64,000 nt of DNA from assembly GCA_050305935.1 (NCBI GenBank), contig JBNLGG010000007.1, positions 45,137 to 109,136 on the forward strand, in the 5' to 3' direction. Made by a program: the position numbers and the translations under genes. Below are positions 27,734 through 35,783 of this stretch, one piece after another (position 1 is the first letter of the stretch; every line of letters begins with the position of its first letter). The stretch is from CAJXNP01 sp050305935. GTDB lineage: Bacteria; Bacteroidota; Bacteroidia; Cytophagales; Cyclobacteriaceae. The notes beneath the pieces were generated by a model. It ran no database searches. It was not told the DNA's origin and worked only from the letters and a program-made list of their open reading frames with translations.

Positions 27734-28108
27734 ATGAAAACCGAACTTTCCGAAATTCGATTAACACTTCAGCACTTATTTAAGAAACACGTGCCACCAC
27801 TTCAAATCAGGAAAGACAATGAGGCAACCTTTGAGCTGGCCGGTACCAAAGAAGCCATGCAGGGAAAGCAAAAAGTGGATGGGTTTTATTTTGGTAGTAT
27901 CGTACCAAAGCCGAAAGACATCCGCATGTACTATTTTCCCATATATACACACCCTGAATCTTTTGTAGCTATATCAGGGGATTTGCGAAAATGCCTGAAA
28001 GGAAAAAGCTGTTTTCATATTAAGGAATTAACCGACAGGTTGAAAAAAGAGATTGATCAAATGATCACAAAAGGAGTTGAGATTTACAAAAAGGAAAACC
28101 TAATTTGA
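27734..28108 (+). CDS. DUF1801-like protein
   Basis: I take the ATG at 27734 (MKTELSEIRLTLQHLF) rather than the upstream in-frame start at 27698, because family members start near here. The 124-residue protein has GFYFGSIVPKPKDIRMYYFPIYTHPE and, at the end, LKGKSCFHIKELTDRLKKEIDQMITKGVEIYKK. The CFHIK block followed by a terminal helix resembles DUF1801/YdhG-type proteins, which have a frataxin-like fold of unclear role. It lies 4 bases before the GNAT gene and is probably co-transcribed. Confidence 0.68.
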   Translation: MKTELSEIRLTLQHLFKKHVPPLQIRKDNEATFELAGTKEAMQGKQKVDGFYFGSIVPKPKDIRMYYFPIYTHPESFVAISGDLRKCLKGKSCFHIKELTDRLKKEIDQMITKGVEIYKKENLI

Positions 28109-28112
28109 GACT

Positions 28113-28697
28113 ATGCTGACTGAAGTGAACACGACCTACCTGGAGATGAACAACCCGGAAGAATTTAATTTAAAAGAGGGGTTTATTCAGAAGGTGAAAA
28201 TTGTTGAGATAGAGAACGATCAATTCATTAACATGATGCTCTTCTGCGGTGTGGGTTTGCCCTGGCAGTGGTACAGCCGCCTGAAGTGGTCTCAAAAAGA
28301 CTGGGGGGAATATTTTTCCACCTATAAATCCAACCTTTATCTGGGAATGCAGGGCAAGAAAATTATTGGCTATATCGAACTGGTCCATCATCATGACAAC
28401 AGCATTGAAATCGTTTTCTTTGGATTACTTCCGCAAATGATAGGTGGTGGATTAGGGGGCATGCTGCTTTCCCACGCCATTCGGCAGGCTTGGTCCTTTC
28501 AACCAACCCGGGTTTGGGTCCATACCTGTGATCTGGATGGACCGGCCGCACTGAATAATTATCTTTCAAGAGGATTTAAAATTTACAGGGAAACCCAGGA
28601 AAAAGAAAACGTCCCGAACAGAGAGGAGTCAATACTACTTGTCACCAAATTTTTTAGGAATTACCTGGAGCAATACTCGTTTAATAAAAATTCATAA
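28113..28697 (+). CDS. GNAT-family N-acetyltransferase
   Basis: The 194-residue protein has the GNAT layout. The acetyl-CoA loop appears as GLLPQMIGGGLGGMLLSHAIRQAW (about 107-130), following the beta-strand SIEIVFFG. RVWVHTCDLDGPAALNNYLSRGFKIYRET is the classic end of the fold. The N-terminal half (LPWQWYSRLKWSQKDWGEYF) is particular to a subgroup often annotated as GNAT acetyltransferase in Bacteroidota. The substrate is unknown. It follows the DUF1801-like gene by 4 bases. Confidence 0.87.
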   Translation: MLTEVNTTYLEMNNPEEFNLKEGFIQKVKIVEIENDQFINMMLFCGVGLPWQWYSRLKWSQKDWGEYFSTYKSNLYLGMQGKKIIGYIELVHHHDNSIEIVFFGLLPQMIGGGLGGMLLSHAIRQAWSFQPTRVWVHTCDLDGPAALNNYLSRGFKIYRETQEKENVPNREESILLVTKFFRNYLEQYSFNKNS

Positions 28698-28777
28698 TTT
28701 AGAAAATGATAGCTTTCCGACATTAATAATCGGGAGTCTATCGTTACCTTTCCAATTCACATATAATAACTAACCAT

Positions 28778-29299
28778 ATGAAAACCATAGTGACTAAATG
28801 CAATATCGTATTAAGCGCCCTCTTTTTTTTAGGGGTTTTTAGCCTACAGGCACAGGATAAAAAAGACCGACCGAGTCCGCCCGCAGAAGCCAGCGGTAAC
28901 ATTGGTGGAGCTACCATCACCATCAATTACAGCAGTCCGGCGGTCAAGGGAAGGTCCATCTGGGGCGATCTTGTTCCCTACGGTAAAGTTTGGCGATCCG
29001 GCGCCAATGAAGCTACCACATTTGAAACCGATAAAAACATCACCGTAGAAGGTAAGACCCTTCCAAAAGGAAAATATGCATTATTCACCATCCCGGGAGA
29101 AAGCGAGTGGACTATTATTTTCAACAAAAACCCGGATCAGTGGGGTGCATTCAGTTATGATGAAAGCATGGATGCCCTGCGTGTTACTGTAAAAACTGCG
29201 AAATCATCCACCATGCATGAAAGGCTCACTTATGCCGTAAACAAAAACGGAATCGTACTAAGCTGGGAAAATTTAGATGTACCAGTAAACGTTAAGTAA
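28778..29299 (+). CDS. Exported DUF2911 protein
   Basis: The 173-residue protein has a signal peptide (IVLSALFFLGVFSLQAQ, cut after about residue 25) and a DUF2911 domain: ITINYSSPAVKGRSIWGDLVPYGKVWRSGANEATTFE, GKYALFTIPGESEWTIIFNK and QWGAFSYDESMDALRVTV. It is a paralogue of the protein at 5638-6168. This copy is probably soluble in the periplasm or secreted. A rho-independent terminator follows at 29324. No activity is known for the family. Confidence 0.86.
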   Translation: MKTIVTKCNIVLSALFFLGVFSLQAQDKKDRPSPPAEASGNIGGATITINYSSPAVKGRSIWGDLVPYGKVWRSGANEATTFETDKNITVEGKTLPKGKYALFTIPGESEWTIIFNKNPDQWGAFSYDESMDALRVTVKTAKSSTMHERLTYAVNKNGIVLSWENLDVPVNVK

Positions 29300-29323
29300 A
29301 TTACATATCTCTGACAGGATTAT

Positions 29324-29356
29324 GTCCCCGGGTCATCAATGGCTAGGGGACTTTTT
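29324..29356 (+). terminator. Rho-independent terminator after the DUF2911 gene
   Basis: The stem GTCCCC (29324-29329) pairs with GGGGAC (29346-29351) around a 16-base loop, followed directly by five T (29352-29356). Confidence 0.6.
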
Positions 29357-29437
29357 GTATCCTGCCCAACATATTCACGCATTTTCAACTTATCTGTGAT
29401 ACTTCTGTGACAAGTTTTATGTTGATTTGTGGAAACC

Positions 29438-30139
29438 ATGAACAAAAAAGTACTGGTCATAGAAGACGATCCTGAGATAGTCAATCTCCTCGAAATCCAC
29501 CTGAAGGACCTCGATTGTGATGTGCTTAAGGCATACGACGGGCAGACTGGATTAGACTCAGCCCTTCAGGACAAGCCTGACCTTATCATTCTGGACATTG
29601 CCTTGCCAAAAATGGATGGCATCGAAGTATGTGGAAAAGTACGGGCGCAGCAAAATACCCCCATCATCATGCTCACAGCCAAGTCAGAAGAAATCGATCG
29701 GGTATTGGGTCTCGAGCTGGGAGCTGATGATTATATCACCAAGCCTTTCAGCGTAAGGGAGTTCATTGCCAGGGTAAAGGCTATATTCCGGCGGACTAAG
29801 ATGATTCGCGAAAGCATCTCGGAGCAAGCCGAATCAAAAATCAAATTCAATGGACTTTCCATTGACATCGAAAAAAGAAAGGTATTGGTGGATGATGAAA
29901 AAGTGGAGTTGTCACCAAAGGAATTTGAGTTGCTCGTTCTTATGGCTTCACGTCCTGGGAAAAGCTATTCCCGGTCGGATTTGCTTCGACTCATTTGGGG
30001 TTATGATTTTGACGGCTATGAACACACTGTTAATTCGCACATCAACCGGCTTAGGGCGAAAATAGAACCAGACATGACCAACCCAAAATACATCATCACC
30101 ACCTGGGGTGTCGGCTATAAATTTAACGAGGAAATTTAA
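29438..30139 (+). CDS. OmpR/PhoB-type response regulator
   Basis: I chose the ATG at 29438 (MNKKVLVIEDD) over the GTG three codons upstream. The 233-residue protein has a receiver domain with Asp53 in LIILDIALP, acidic EDD at 9-11 and Lys in TKPFS, then a winged-helix DNA-binding domain (about 135-233) with VELSPKEFELLVLMASRPGKSYSRSDLLRLIWG and VNSHINRLRAKIE. It precedes its histidine kinase by 4 bases, a PhoPR/WalRK-like arrangement. Targets are unknown. Confidence 0.95.
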   Translation: MNKKVLVIEDDPEIVNLLEIHLKDLDCDVLKAYDGQTGLDSALQDKPDLIILDIALPKMDGIEVCGKVRAQQNTPIIMLTAKSEEIDRVLGLELGADDYITKPFSVREFIARVKAIFRRTKMIRESISEQAESKIKFNGLSIDIEKRKVLVDDEKVELSPKEFELLVLMASRPGKSYSRSDLLRLIWGYDFDGYEHTVNSHINRLRAKIEPDMTNPKYIITTWGVGYKFNEEI

Positions 30140-30143
30140 TCTT

Positions 30144-31634
30144 ATGAAAAACCAAAAGACCTTGTCCAACCGGCTGGTAACAAAACTTCTGCTCAGCTTT
30201 TTGTTCCTGGTATTGTTGATTGGGGCGTCCTTTACATTTGTGGCGGTTTACTTCACAAACATGTTTTATGAAGAAACTTCTCAAAAGCTGAACGCCGATA
30301 TCGCCCACCATATCATAGAAGAAAAATTCACCAATGCATCCCCCTACCTTGAAGATGGTTCTGTGAACAAGGCTTTCTTTGGCGACCTGATGCACGATAT
30401 GATGGCAGTAAACAGAAGCATTGAAGTTTACCTTTTGGATGACGCTGGCGCCGTTTTGTATTCAGTTGTACTTCGTCATGACAATCCGAATGAACCCTCT
30501 CCTCAGGTAGACCTGGCCCCAATTGAAAAATTTATCGCCAATAAAGGGGACATTCACATTCTGGGGGACGATCCGCGAGACCCCGGAAACAAAAAGATCT
30601 TTTCTGTAGCCAGCTTTGAACAACAAGGCCACTCAGGGTATATCTATGTCATACTAACCAGCCAGGTATACGAGAGTGTCACGGCTTCATTGTTTTCCAG
30701 TTATTCATTAAAACTGGGGATAGGATCCACCATTCTTATTATGATTTTCTCTCTTTTGATAGGGTTTATCAGCATCTGGTTTCTCACCAAAAACCTTCGA
30801 CAAATAATAGAAGCGGTAAGAAGGTTTAGAGAGGGCGATCTTGGAATCAGAGTGGAAAAACCTGAAAAATCGGATCTTTCCATCCTTGCACAGTCCTTTA
30901 ATGAAATGGCCGATACCATTGTGACCAACATGGAAAAGATAAAGTCGGTGGACAATTTGCGAAGGGAGCTGATCGCGAATGTTTCCCATGATCTTCGTAC
31001 TCCCCTGTCGATTATGAAAGGCTATGTGGAAACACTCCAGATGAAAAAGGCTTCCCTTAGCGATCAGGAAAAGGAAACTTACCTGGACATTGTGCAGGAC
31101 AGTTCGGAAAAACTGTCCAAAATGATTTCTCAGCTTTTTGAGTATTCAAAACTGGAGGCCAAACAAATTACGCCGAATAAAGAACCTTTCTCTATAACAG
31201 ATTTGGCGTTGGATCTCATCTCAAAATACAAGATCCTCTCAGACAAAAAATCAATTGACATTCACCTGGAGGCCGATAAAAACCTACCCCTTGTTTTCGC
31301 TGACATCAGCCTGGTAGAGCGGGCAATACAAAACCTGATGGACAATGCGTTAAAATATACCCCTGAAAAAGGAAAGGTAACGTTGAAAATCAAGTCTGGA
31401 GAAAAGTTTGTGCAGGTAATTATTTCTGATACCGGCCAGGGTATTCATGAGGCCGACCAATCCTACATTTTTGAACGCTATCGTCATTCGGAATCCAAAG
31501 ACCGGGAAAGCGCCGGGCTTGGCCTTGCCATAGTCAAAAAGATCTTGGAGCTGCACAATACCCATATTAAAGTAATCAGCCAACCTAACCAGGGTAGTTC
31601 CTTCGAGTTTTTATTGCCGAGCTATGCCGGATAG
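30144..31634 (+). CDS. Membrane sensor histidine kinase
   Basis: The ATG at 30144 (MKNQKTLSNRLVTK) fits better than the upstream GTG at 30108 that overlaps the regulator gene. The 496-residue protein has a first membrane helix (about 15-38), a periplasmic sensor region (about 39-190), a second helix (about 191-214), a HAMP domain (about 215-268), a HisKA box with His282 in ANVSHDLRTPLSIMKGYVE, and a HATPase domain with NLMDNALKY, DTGQGI and AGLGLAIVKK. It pairs with the regulator 4 bases upstream. A long hairpin follows the stop. The signal is unknown. Confidence 0.95.
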   Translation: MKNQKTLSNRLVTKLLLSFLFLVLLIGASFTFVAVYFTNMFYEETSQKLNADIAHHIIEEKFTNASPYLEDGSVNKAFFGDLMHDMMAVNRSIEVYLLDDAGAVLYSVVLRHDNPNEPSPQVDLAPIEKFIANKGDIHILGDDPRDPGNKKIFSVASFEQQGHSGYIYVILTSQVYESVTASLFSSYSLKLGIGSTILIMIFSLLIGFISIWFLTKNLRQIIEAVRRFREGDLGIRVEKPEKSDLSILAQSFNEMADTIVTNMEKIKSVDNLRRELIANVSHDLRTPLSIMKGYVETLQMKKASLSDQEKETYLDIVQDSSEKLSKMISQLFEYSKLEAKQITPNKEPFSITDLALDLISKYKILSDKKSIDIHLEADKNLPLVFADISLVERAIQNLMDNALKYTPEKGKVTLKIKSGEKFVQVIISDTGQGIHEADQSYIFERYRHSESKDRESAGLGLAIVKKILELHNTHIKVISQPNQGSSFEFLLPSYAG

Positions 31635-31655
31635 GTTTCAGGGTATATCAATAAA

Positions 31656-31698
31656 ATTCCCGATCATAGTTACCGTTTTGGCAACCGTGATCGGGAAT
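31656..31698. terminator. Bidirectional terminator-like hairpin
   Basis: An 11-base perfect inverted repeat, ATTCCCGATCA at 31656-31666 and its complement at 31688-31698, with further imperfect pairing toward a T-rich loop, lies between convergent genes. It lacks a long T run on the + side but has four A before it, giving four T on the - strand. Confidence 0.6.
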
Positions 31699-31720
31699 CA
31701 AATACTTTAGAAGGCGATCC

Positions 31721-32554
31721 CTATTTCGCTTTTCTTAAAAAGATATCCCCGTTGACAGAATTTATATTTATTTCCGCCCCACCGCCGTTAATGGTTCCAC
31801 TTAGGAGAATCATATTCATTCCCGGCAGGGACATCGTGGGAGTATCTTCTTTTGATTTGATGTCAAAGTCTGTAAATGCCTGACCATTGATGGAGTTGAG
31901 GGTTATATTGGCTTTGGTACTTGCCGGCAGGGTCAAATCCACAAAACCATTGACCGATACTATCGACACAGGTTTATTCGTACCCAATGTCGAATATTTT
32001 ACCTCCGCGCTTCCATTTGTGGCATTAAGTACCAGCGGCCCGGTGATTTGGCTCACGTCCACATCGGCGTTCAGGCAGGTGACGATGATTTCATCGTTCA
32101 TGTTGGAAATACTGTATTTAGCATTTTCTTTGCTATTTGGAAGCATGTCATTGATGATCAGCTTGACGTTGTCGGGAAGAGTGATCTTAATCTTATTGCT
32201 TTTTGGGATCATATTTGAATATATCTTGGCGTAGTTGTCCATTTTTTCAAAAGTCACGCCCAAGCCTGTATTATCTGCTCCTCCTGATGAAATGGGCTTT
32301 AATCCTTCTGCCCGTTTTGGAGTTTCTTTTGGCTCCTCTTTTTTTACAACCTTTCCAAAATCCGGATTGGAGGTGCCCAGACTTTCGATGGTAATCTGGT
32401 TGGAATTAGTTCCCACTATTACTATTTCGTCGGTACTTAGTGAAACCTCTATTGTCCCTTCTGAAGTATTTGGAAATTCTGCTTTAAAAGGTTGTTGCGC
32501 GTAGGTGTTAAAACCAAGGCCGATCATCACGATTATTACTACTATATTTTTCAT
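31721..32554 (-). CDS. Exported DUF4097-like beta-strand repeat protein
   Basis: The 277-residue protein has a signal peptide (VVIIVMIGLGFNTYAQ) and then repeated short beta strands of the DUF4097 type: IKITLPDNVKLIIND, GPLVLNATNGSAEVKYS, VSIVSVNGFVDLTLPAST and INSVNGDIFLRKAK. This family is predicted to form a right-handed beta helix and is often encoded beside ECF sigma and anti-sigma genes. It follows the anti-sigma gene by 18 bases and so probably belongs to the same operon. Function is unproven. Confidence 0.8.
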   Translation of the reverse strand: MKNIVVIIVMIGLGFNTYAQQPFKAEFPNTSEGTIEVSLSTDEIVIVGTNSNQITIESLGTSNPDFGKVVKKEEPKETPKRAEGLKPISSGGADNTGLGVTFEKMDNYAKIYSNMIPKSNKIKITLPDNVKLIINDMLPNSKENAKYSISNMNDEIIVTCLNADVDVSQITGPLVLNATNGSAEVKYSTLGTNKPVSIVSVNGFVDLTLPASTKANITLNSINGQAFTDFDIKSKEDTPTMSLPGMNMILLSGTINGGGAEININSVNGDIFLRKAK

Positions 32555-32572
32555 CTTTTTGCTGTTTCTATT

Positions 32573-33316
32573 TTAAATCAATTTGCTTAAACCGTAGGCA
32601 GCACTCTGCCTGACCGCCTCATTTTCTTCCTGAGAAGTAATTATCTTTTGTAATTCCGGAATGGCATTCTTTTGTTTCAGTCTTATAATGGCATCAATCA
32701 ATTTAATTTTCACCATGGGGTTTTGTTCGTCTTTTAACGCGTTGACGAATGAACTTCGAATTTTTTCGTTCTTGCCAAATTGAACCAGGGCTTCCGTTGC
32801 TGATAACCGCACGTTAGCATTGTCATCAAATCGCATCAGGTCTATCATAGTATTCATCGACTCGATATCCAGCGAATCCATTTCCCGGACTTCATACGTA
32901 ACTTTTATTCGCTCACTCGGGCTAAGGCTGGTCAAATGCTGATAATTCATCATGCTTTTCATCTCCGTGATCTCTTCCTTCAGTTCAGCGATGTTGTCAT
33001 TGACATTTACACTGTTTATTTTATGTCCGGTGATCATGCCCACCAGAAGAAAGACGACTGAGGCCGCTACCGAAAAGTACCAGGGAAATTGAATTACCTT
33101 TCCTTTATTTTTTGGTTTTGCAGATCTACTAGCTGTCTTTTCCTCTAAAGGCAATTCGCTGAACTGCCCCATTAGGTGGATCATTCCAGCAAATTCGGGA
33201 TCAAGTGATCGGTTTTCTTCCTCAGAAAAAAAGGTTCGTAGCTGCTGCTCCTCTTCCAATGAGGTTTGTCCCTCGTAGTATTTTTCTATCAACTGTTTAA
33301 TATCTTCTGCTTTCAT
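32573..33316 (-). CDS. Membrane anti-sigma factor-like protein with HEAT repeats
   Basis: I use the ATG at 33316 (MKAEDIKQLIEKYYEG) because the longer frame adds only residues read through the sigma gene. The 247-residue protein has an N-terminal helical part (about 1-60) like a small anti-sigma domain with YYEGQTSLEEEQQLRTFF, one membrane segment (about 80-97) and a C-terminal half with at least two HEAT-type repeats (NANVRLSATEALVQFG; NPMVKIKLIDAIIRL; AVRQSAAYGLSKLI). The start overlaps the sigma gene by 20 bases. The context suggests it holds or releases the ECF sigma factor. Confidence 0.75.
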   Translation of the reverse strand: MKAEDIKQLIEKYYEGQTSLEEEQQLRTFFSEEENRSLDPEFAGMIHLMGQFSELPLEEKTASRSAKPKNKGKVIQFPWYFSVAASVVFLLVGMITGHKINSVNVNDNIAELKEEITEMKSMMNYQHLTSLSPSERIKVTYEVREMDSLDIESMNTMIDLMRFDDNANVRLSATEALVQFGKNEKIRSSFVNALKDEQNPMVKIKLIDAIIRLKQKNAIPELQKIITSQEENEAVRQSAAYGLSKLI

Positions 33317-33815
33317 AGCTCTTAATTTTTTGATAATTGGACCTGACGCTCTGCCTGGCCCTCGACAACACAACGCGTATATTATTTACCGTTAACCCGG
33401 TAACTTCCTGGATCTCCTCGAAATCCATGTGCTCAATATCTCTCAAATGGATGACCAGCCGCTGCTGCTCAGGCAATGTTTCAAACAATTTGATCATCAG
33501 ATCCTTGAGATTATTAAATGACACAGTTTGAAAAGGGGTAAAATTTTCATGCATTTCCGGTTGTGTTTCTACGTTGACCATTGGCCGCCGCTTCGCTACC
33601 CGCAACCTGTCTATGCACAGGTTTTTCACCATTCTCATCGCAAAAGCTTCAGGCATGTTTACATGTTCATTATTCTCTGACCATATTTTCAGATAAGCAT
33701 CCTGCACTACATCCTTCGCCTCTTCCTCATCCTTCAGCATGGTTAATGCCACCCTAAACAGTTTAACTCTGGCCGACATCAGCCGCTGATGTATTTCCTG
33801 TTTATCCATTTTCAA
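33297..33815 (-). CDS. ECF RNA polymerase sigma factor
   Basis: The 172-residue protein has sigma region 2 (EEAKDVVQDAYLKIWSENNEH, AFAMRMVKNLCIDRLRVAKRR) and region 4 (LPEQQRLVIHLRDIEHMDFEEIQEVTGLTVNNIRVVLSRARQSVR). There is no region 3, as in the ECF group. It is first in a three-gene minus-strand unit with the anti-sigma and DUF4097 proteins and overlaps the former by 20 bases. Such units usually answer envelope stress and often activate themselves, though no self-promoter was verified here. Confidence 0.94.
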   Translation of the reverse strand: MKMDKQEIHQRLMSARVKLFRVALTMLKDEEEAKDVVQDAYLKIWSENNEHVNMPEAFAMRMVKNLCIDRLRVAKRRPMVNVETQPEMHENFTPFQTVSFNNLKDLMIKLFETLPEQQRLVIHLRDIEHMDFEEIQEVTGLTVNNIRVVLSRARQSVRSNYQKIKSYESRRY

Positions 33816-33881
33816 TTCAATGACGCTGTCGAAAAGAAAACATTACAATGCGGGTAAAGATTTTCTAAGAAACGAATCAAC

Positions 33882-34124
33882 TTAGATCCCTGGGATGCTG
33901 TGGGACATAATAAAGCCTTTCAGTGCTACGAGAATACCGATCAATATTATGATAATGGTGGTAAGAATAAAGGAAATGACCGCTCTTGCACGATACGACT
34001 TAACATTCAGCTTTTTCAATAGGTAAGTTATCAGCCAATAAACGGGGATGGTGATGGTGATAAGCAGCAGGTAAAAATGTTCCTTGATAAAACCGAAATC
34101 CATAATGAAAAATAAATATTGCAT
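33882..34124 (-). CDS. Small membrane protein, unknown
   Basis: This frame codes for up to 80 residues with two hydrophobic segments (FYLLLITITIPVYWLITYLL and VISFILTTIIIILIGILVAL) separated by a basic loop, KKLNVKSYRARA. The start may also be the ATG at 34103 (MDFGF), seven residues shorter. No family is recognised. It lies upstream of the sigma operon on the same strand and is divergent from pcm. Confidence 0.55.
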   Translation of the reverse strand: MQYLFFIMDFGFIKEHFYLLLITITIPVYWLITYLLKKLNVKSYRARAVISFILTTIIIILIGILVALKGFIMSHSIPGI

Positions 34125-34238
34125 TCTCCAATAGCAAGCATATCAATCATATTATCTACCAAATAGATCACAGAAAATGGGTTAAATTTTTGGCCATTAG
34201 CTACTTTCATCCGACAATTTTTTCGTAAGCTATTGTAT

Positions 34239-34922
34239 ATGAAGGAAATAATCATGGTTGTGATTCTTTCTGCAATGCTGATAACGCAGCAAAACACTTA
34301 CCAGTCTCAACGCGCTGATATGGTCAAAGTCCAGCTCAAATCCCGGGGCATTGAAAATCAAGCTGTTCTGGATGCCATGGGAAAAATACCAAGAGAAAAG
34401 TTTGTGCTTCCCGAATATGTGCACCGGGCTTATGAAGACAATGCCCTTCCCATTAAACACGGTCAAACCATCTCCCAGCCATACATTGTAGCTTATATGA
34501 CTGAAATAATTGATCCGGATGCGGGGGATAAAGTGCTTGAGATCGGAACCGGCTCAGGTTATCAGGCGGCTGTCCTGGCTGAGATCGTTCATAAAGTTTT
34601 TACCGTGGAAATCGTTCCTGGGCTAGGAACCCAGGCAAGATCAATCTTTCAAGAACTCGGTTATGAAAATATCGAGGTAAAGATCGGCGACGGCTATCAC
34701 GGTTGGAAAGAACACGCCCCCTATGACGCCATTATAGTTACCGCTGCGCCGGAAGAAATTCCACAGCCACTGATTGATCAACTTAAAGAGGGAGGAAGAA
34801 TGATCATCCCCGTTGGGCCTGTTTTTGCTACCCAAGAGCTAATACTGGTCAGGAAGGAAAATGGCAGAATTTCTAAAAAGGGCACCTTTCCCGTTCGTTT
34901 TGTTCCGTTTATTCGGGAATGA
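34239..34922 (+). CDS. pcm: Protein-L-isoaspartate O-methyltransferase, probably exported
   Basis: The ATG at 34239 is preferred over the TTG two codons upstream. The 227-residue protein repairs isoaspartyl residues using SAM. Motifs are PREKFVLPEYVHRAYEDNALPI, GQTISQPYIVAYMTE, the SAM loop VLEIGTGSGYQAAVLAE, and YDAIIVTAAPEEIPQPLIDQLKEGGRMIIPVG. The first about 20 residues (IIMVVILSAMLITQQNTYQSQ) look like a signal peptide, which the cytosolic enzyme lacks; similar forms occur in other Bacteroidota. If it is truly exported, the supply of SAM is unclear. Confidence 0.9.
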   Translation: MKEIIMVVILSAMLITQQNTYQSQRADMVKVQLKSRGIENQAVLDAMGKIPREKFVLPEYVHRAYEDNALPIKHGQTISQPYIVAYMTEIIDPDAGDKVLEIGTGSGYQAAVLAEIVHKVFTVEIVPGLGTQARSIFQELGYENIEVKIGDGYHGWKEHAPYDAIIVTAAPEEIPQPLIDQLKEGGRMIIPVGPVFATQELILVRKENGRISKKGTFPVRFVPFIRE

Positions 34923-35158
34923 TTAAGCCCTCCATTTACACTGGAATAATTGCCATTCATAAAAATTCAATAACCCCAAATAATAAGCGGCTGTTCACAA
35001 AAATTCATTCCATGCTTTAAGAGCGTACACACTTGCCAATGGCAATTTCAGGTTATAGGGATATAAATCATTGGTTTTGTGAATGTTATGGTTTTTGGCA
35101 CAAAGATAGACTGCTGCATTTTCACACGAAGTAAAATTATAACCAAAACATTTCAATT

Positions 35159-35581
35159 ATGACAAATGCAGTAAAACGATTCTCAGGGTTGCTGATAGTA
35201 GCTTTGATGATTACGAGTGTTGGCTTTGCTAAAGATGCCGATGAACGAATTATTGAAAAATCAAGAGAAGCCGTGGAAAAGGCCGGGCCGCATGATTGGG
35301 AAACCTATGCGGAAAGCGCTGAAAAGTGTATTCGGAAAAATATCAATGTAGAGGAAGCATTGGAATGGCTGGACAAATCCATTGCGATCAATCCGAACAA
35401 AGACAACCTCACGTTAAAGGGAGATTACTATTTAGACAAAAAATTTCCATTGGAGGCAATGAAGTGCTATTTAAAAGCTGCAGAAATAATCTATTCTGAA
35501 ACGAATAGAACCTCAAAGGAGCTGCAGGAGGTCCAGGCCAAAATTCGGCAGGCGCTTGATCTGAAGCAACAAGGATATTAA
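35159..35581 (+). CDS. Small exported helical protein, copy 1 of tandem pair
   Basis: The 140-residue protein has a signal peptide (LLIVALMITSVGFA, cut after about residue 24) and then helical, TPR-like sequence: EKSREAVEKAGPHDWETYAESAEKCIRK, ALEWLDKSIAINPNKDNLTLKGDYYLDKKFPLEAMKCYLKAAEI. The next gene on the same strand is a clear paralogue in the same order of blocks. The pattern ALEWLDKSI...GDYY...A..CYLKA is that of TPR units. No function is known; a periplasmic binding or scaffold role is inferred. Confidence 0.8.
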   Translation: MTNAVKRFSGLLIVALMITSVGFAKDADERIIEKSREAVEKAGPHDWETYAESAEKCIRKNINVEEALEWLDKSIAINPNKDNLTLKGDYYLDKKFPLEAMKCYLKAAEIIYSETNRTSKELQEVQAKIRQALDLKQQGY

Positions 35582-35617
35582 CAAAAACCCGAAAAACGAA
35601 TTATCAATTGAAAGGTT

Positions 35618-35685
35618 AATCTGTTCGGTATCGAGACAATAGTTGATGCAGTATCGAACAGTAAAAATGCATTGCCGAACAGATT
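35618..35685. repeat. Three copies of CTGTTCGRYA in the gap between paralogues
   Basis: The 10-mer CTGTTCGGTA is at 35621-35630 on +, and its relatives CTGTTCGATA and CTGTTCGGCA lie on - at 35652-35661 and 35673-35682. The outer two also form an 11-base perfect inverted repeat (35618-35628 with 35675-35685). This may be an operator or RNA structure. Confidence 0.6.
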
Positions 35686-35783
35686 TTCCTTACTAAAACG
35701 ACTTAAAGATGTATTTGAAATAATTGGCACAGCTATGGTATAAACTCTACTCAATAAATTTCGATCACCTAAATATTTTTATC

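Noticed and set aside
27783..27795. CACGTG core in the DUF1801-like gene as a third parS site
   Set aside because: The flanks are not palindromic and do not match the parS consensus; it is coding sequence.
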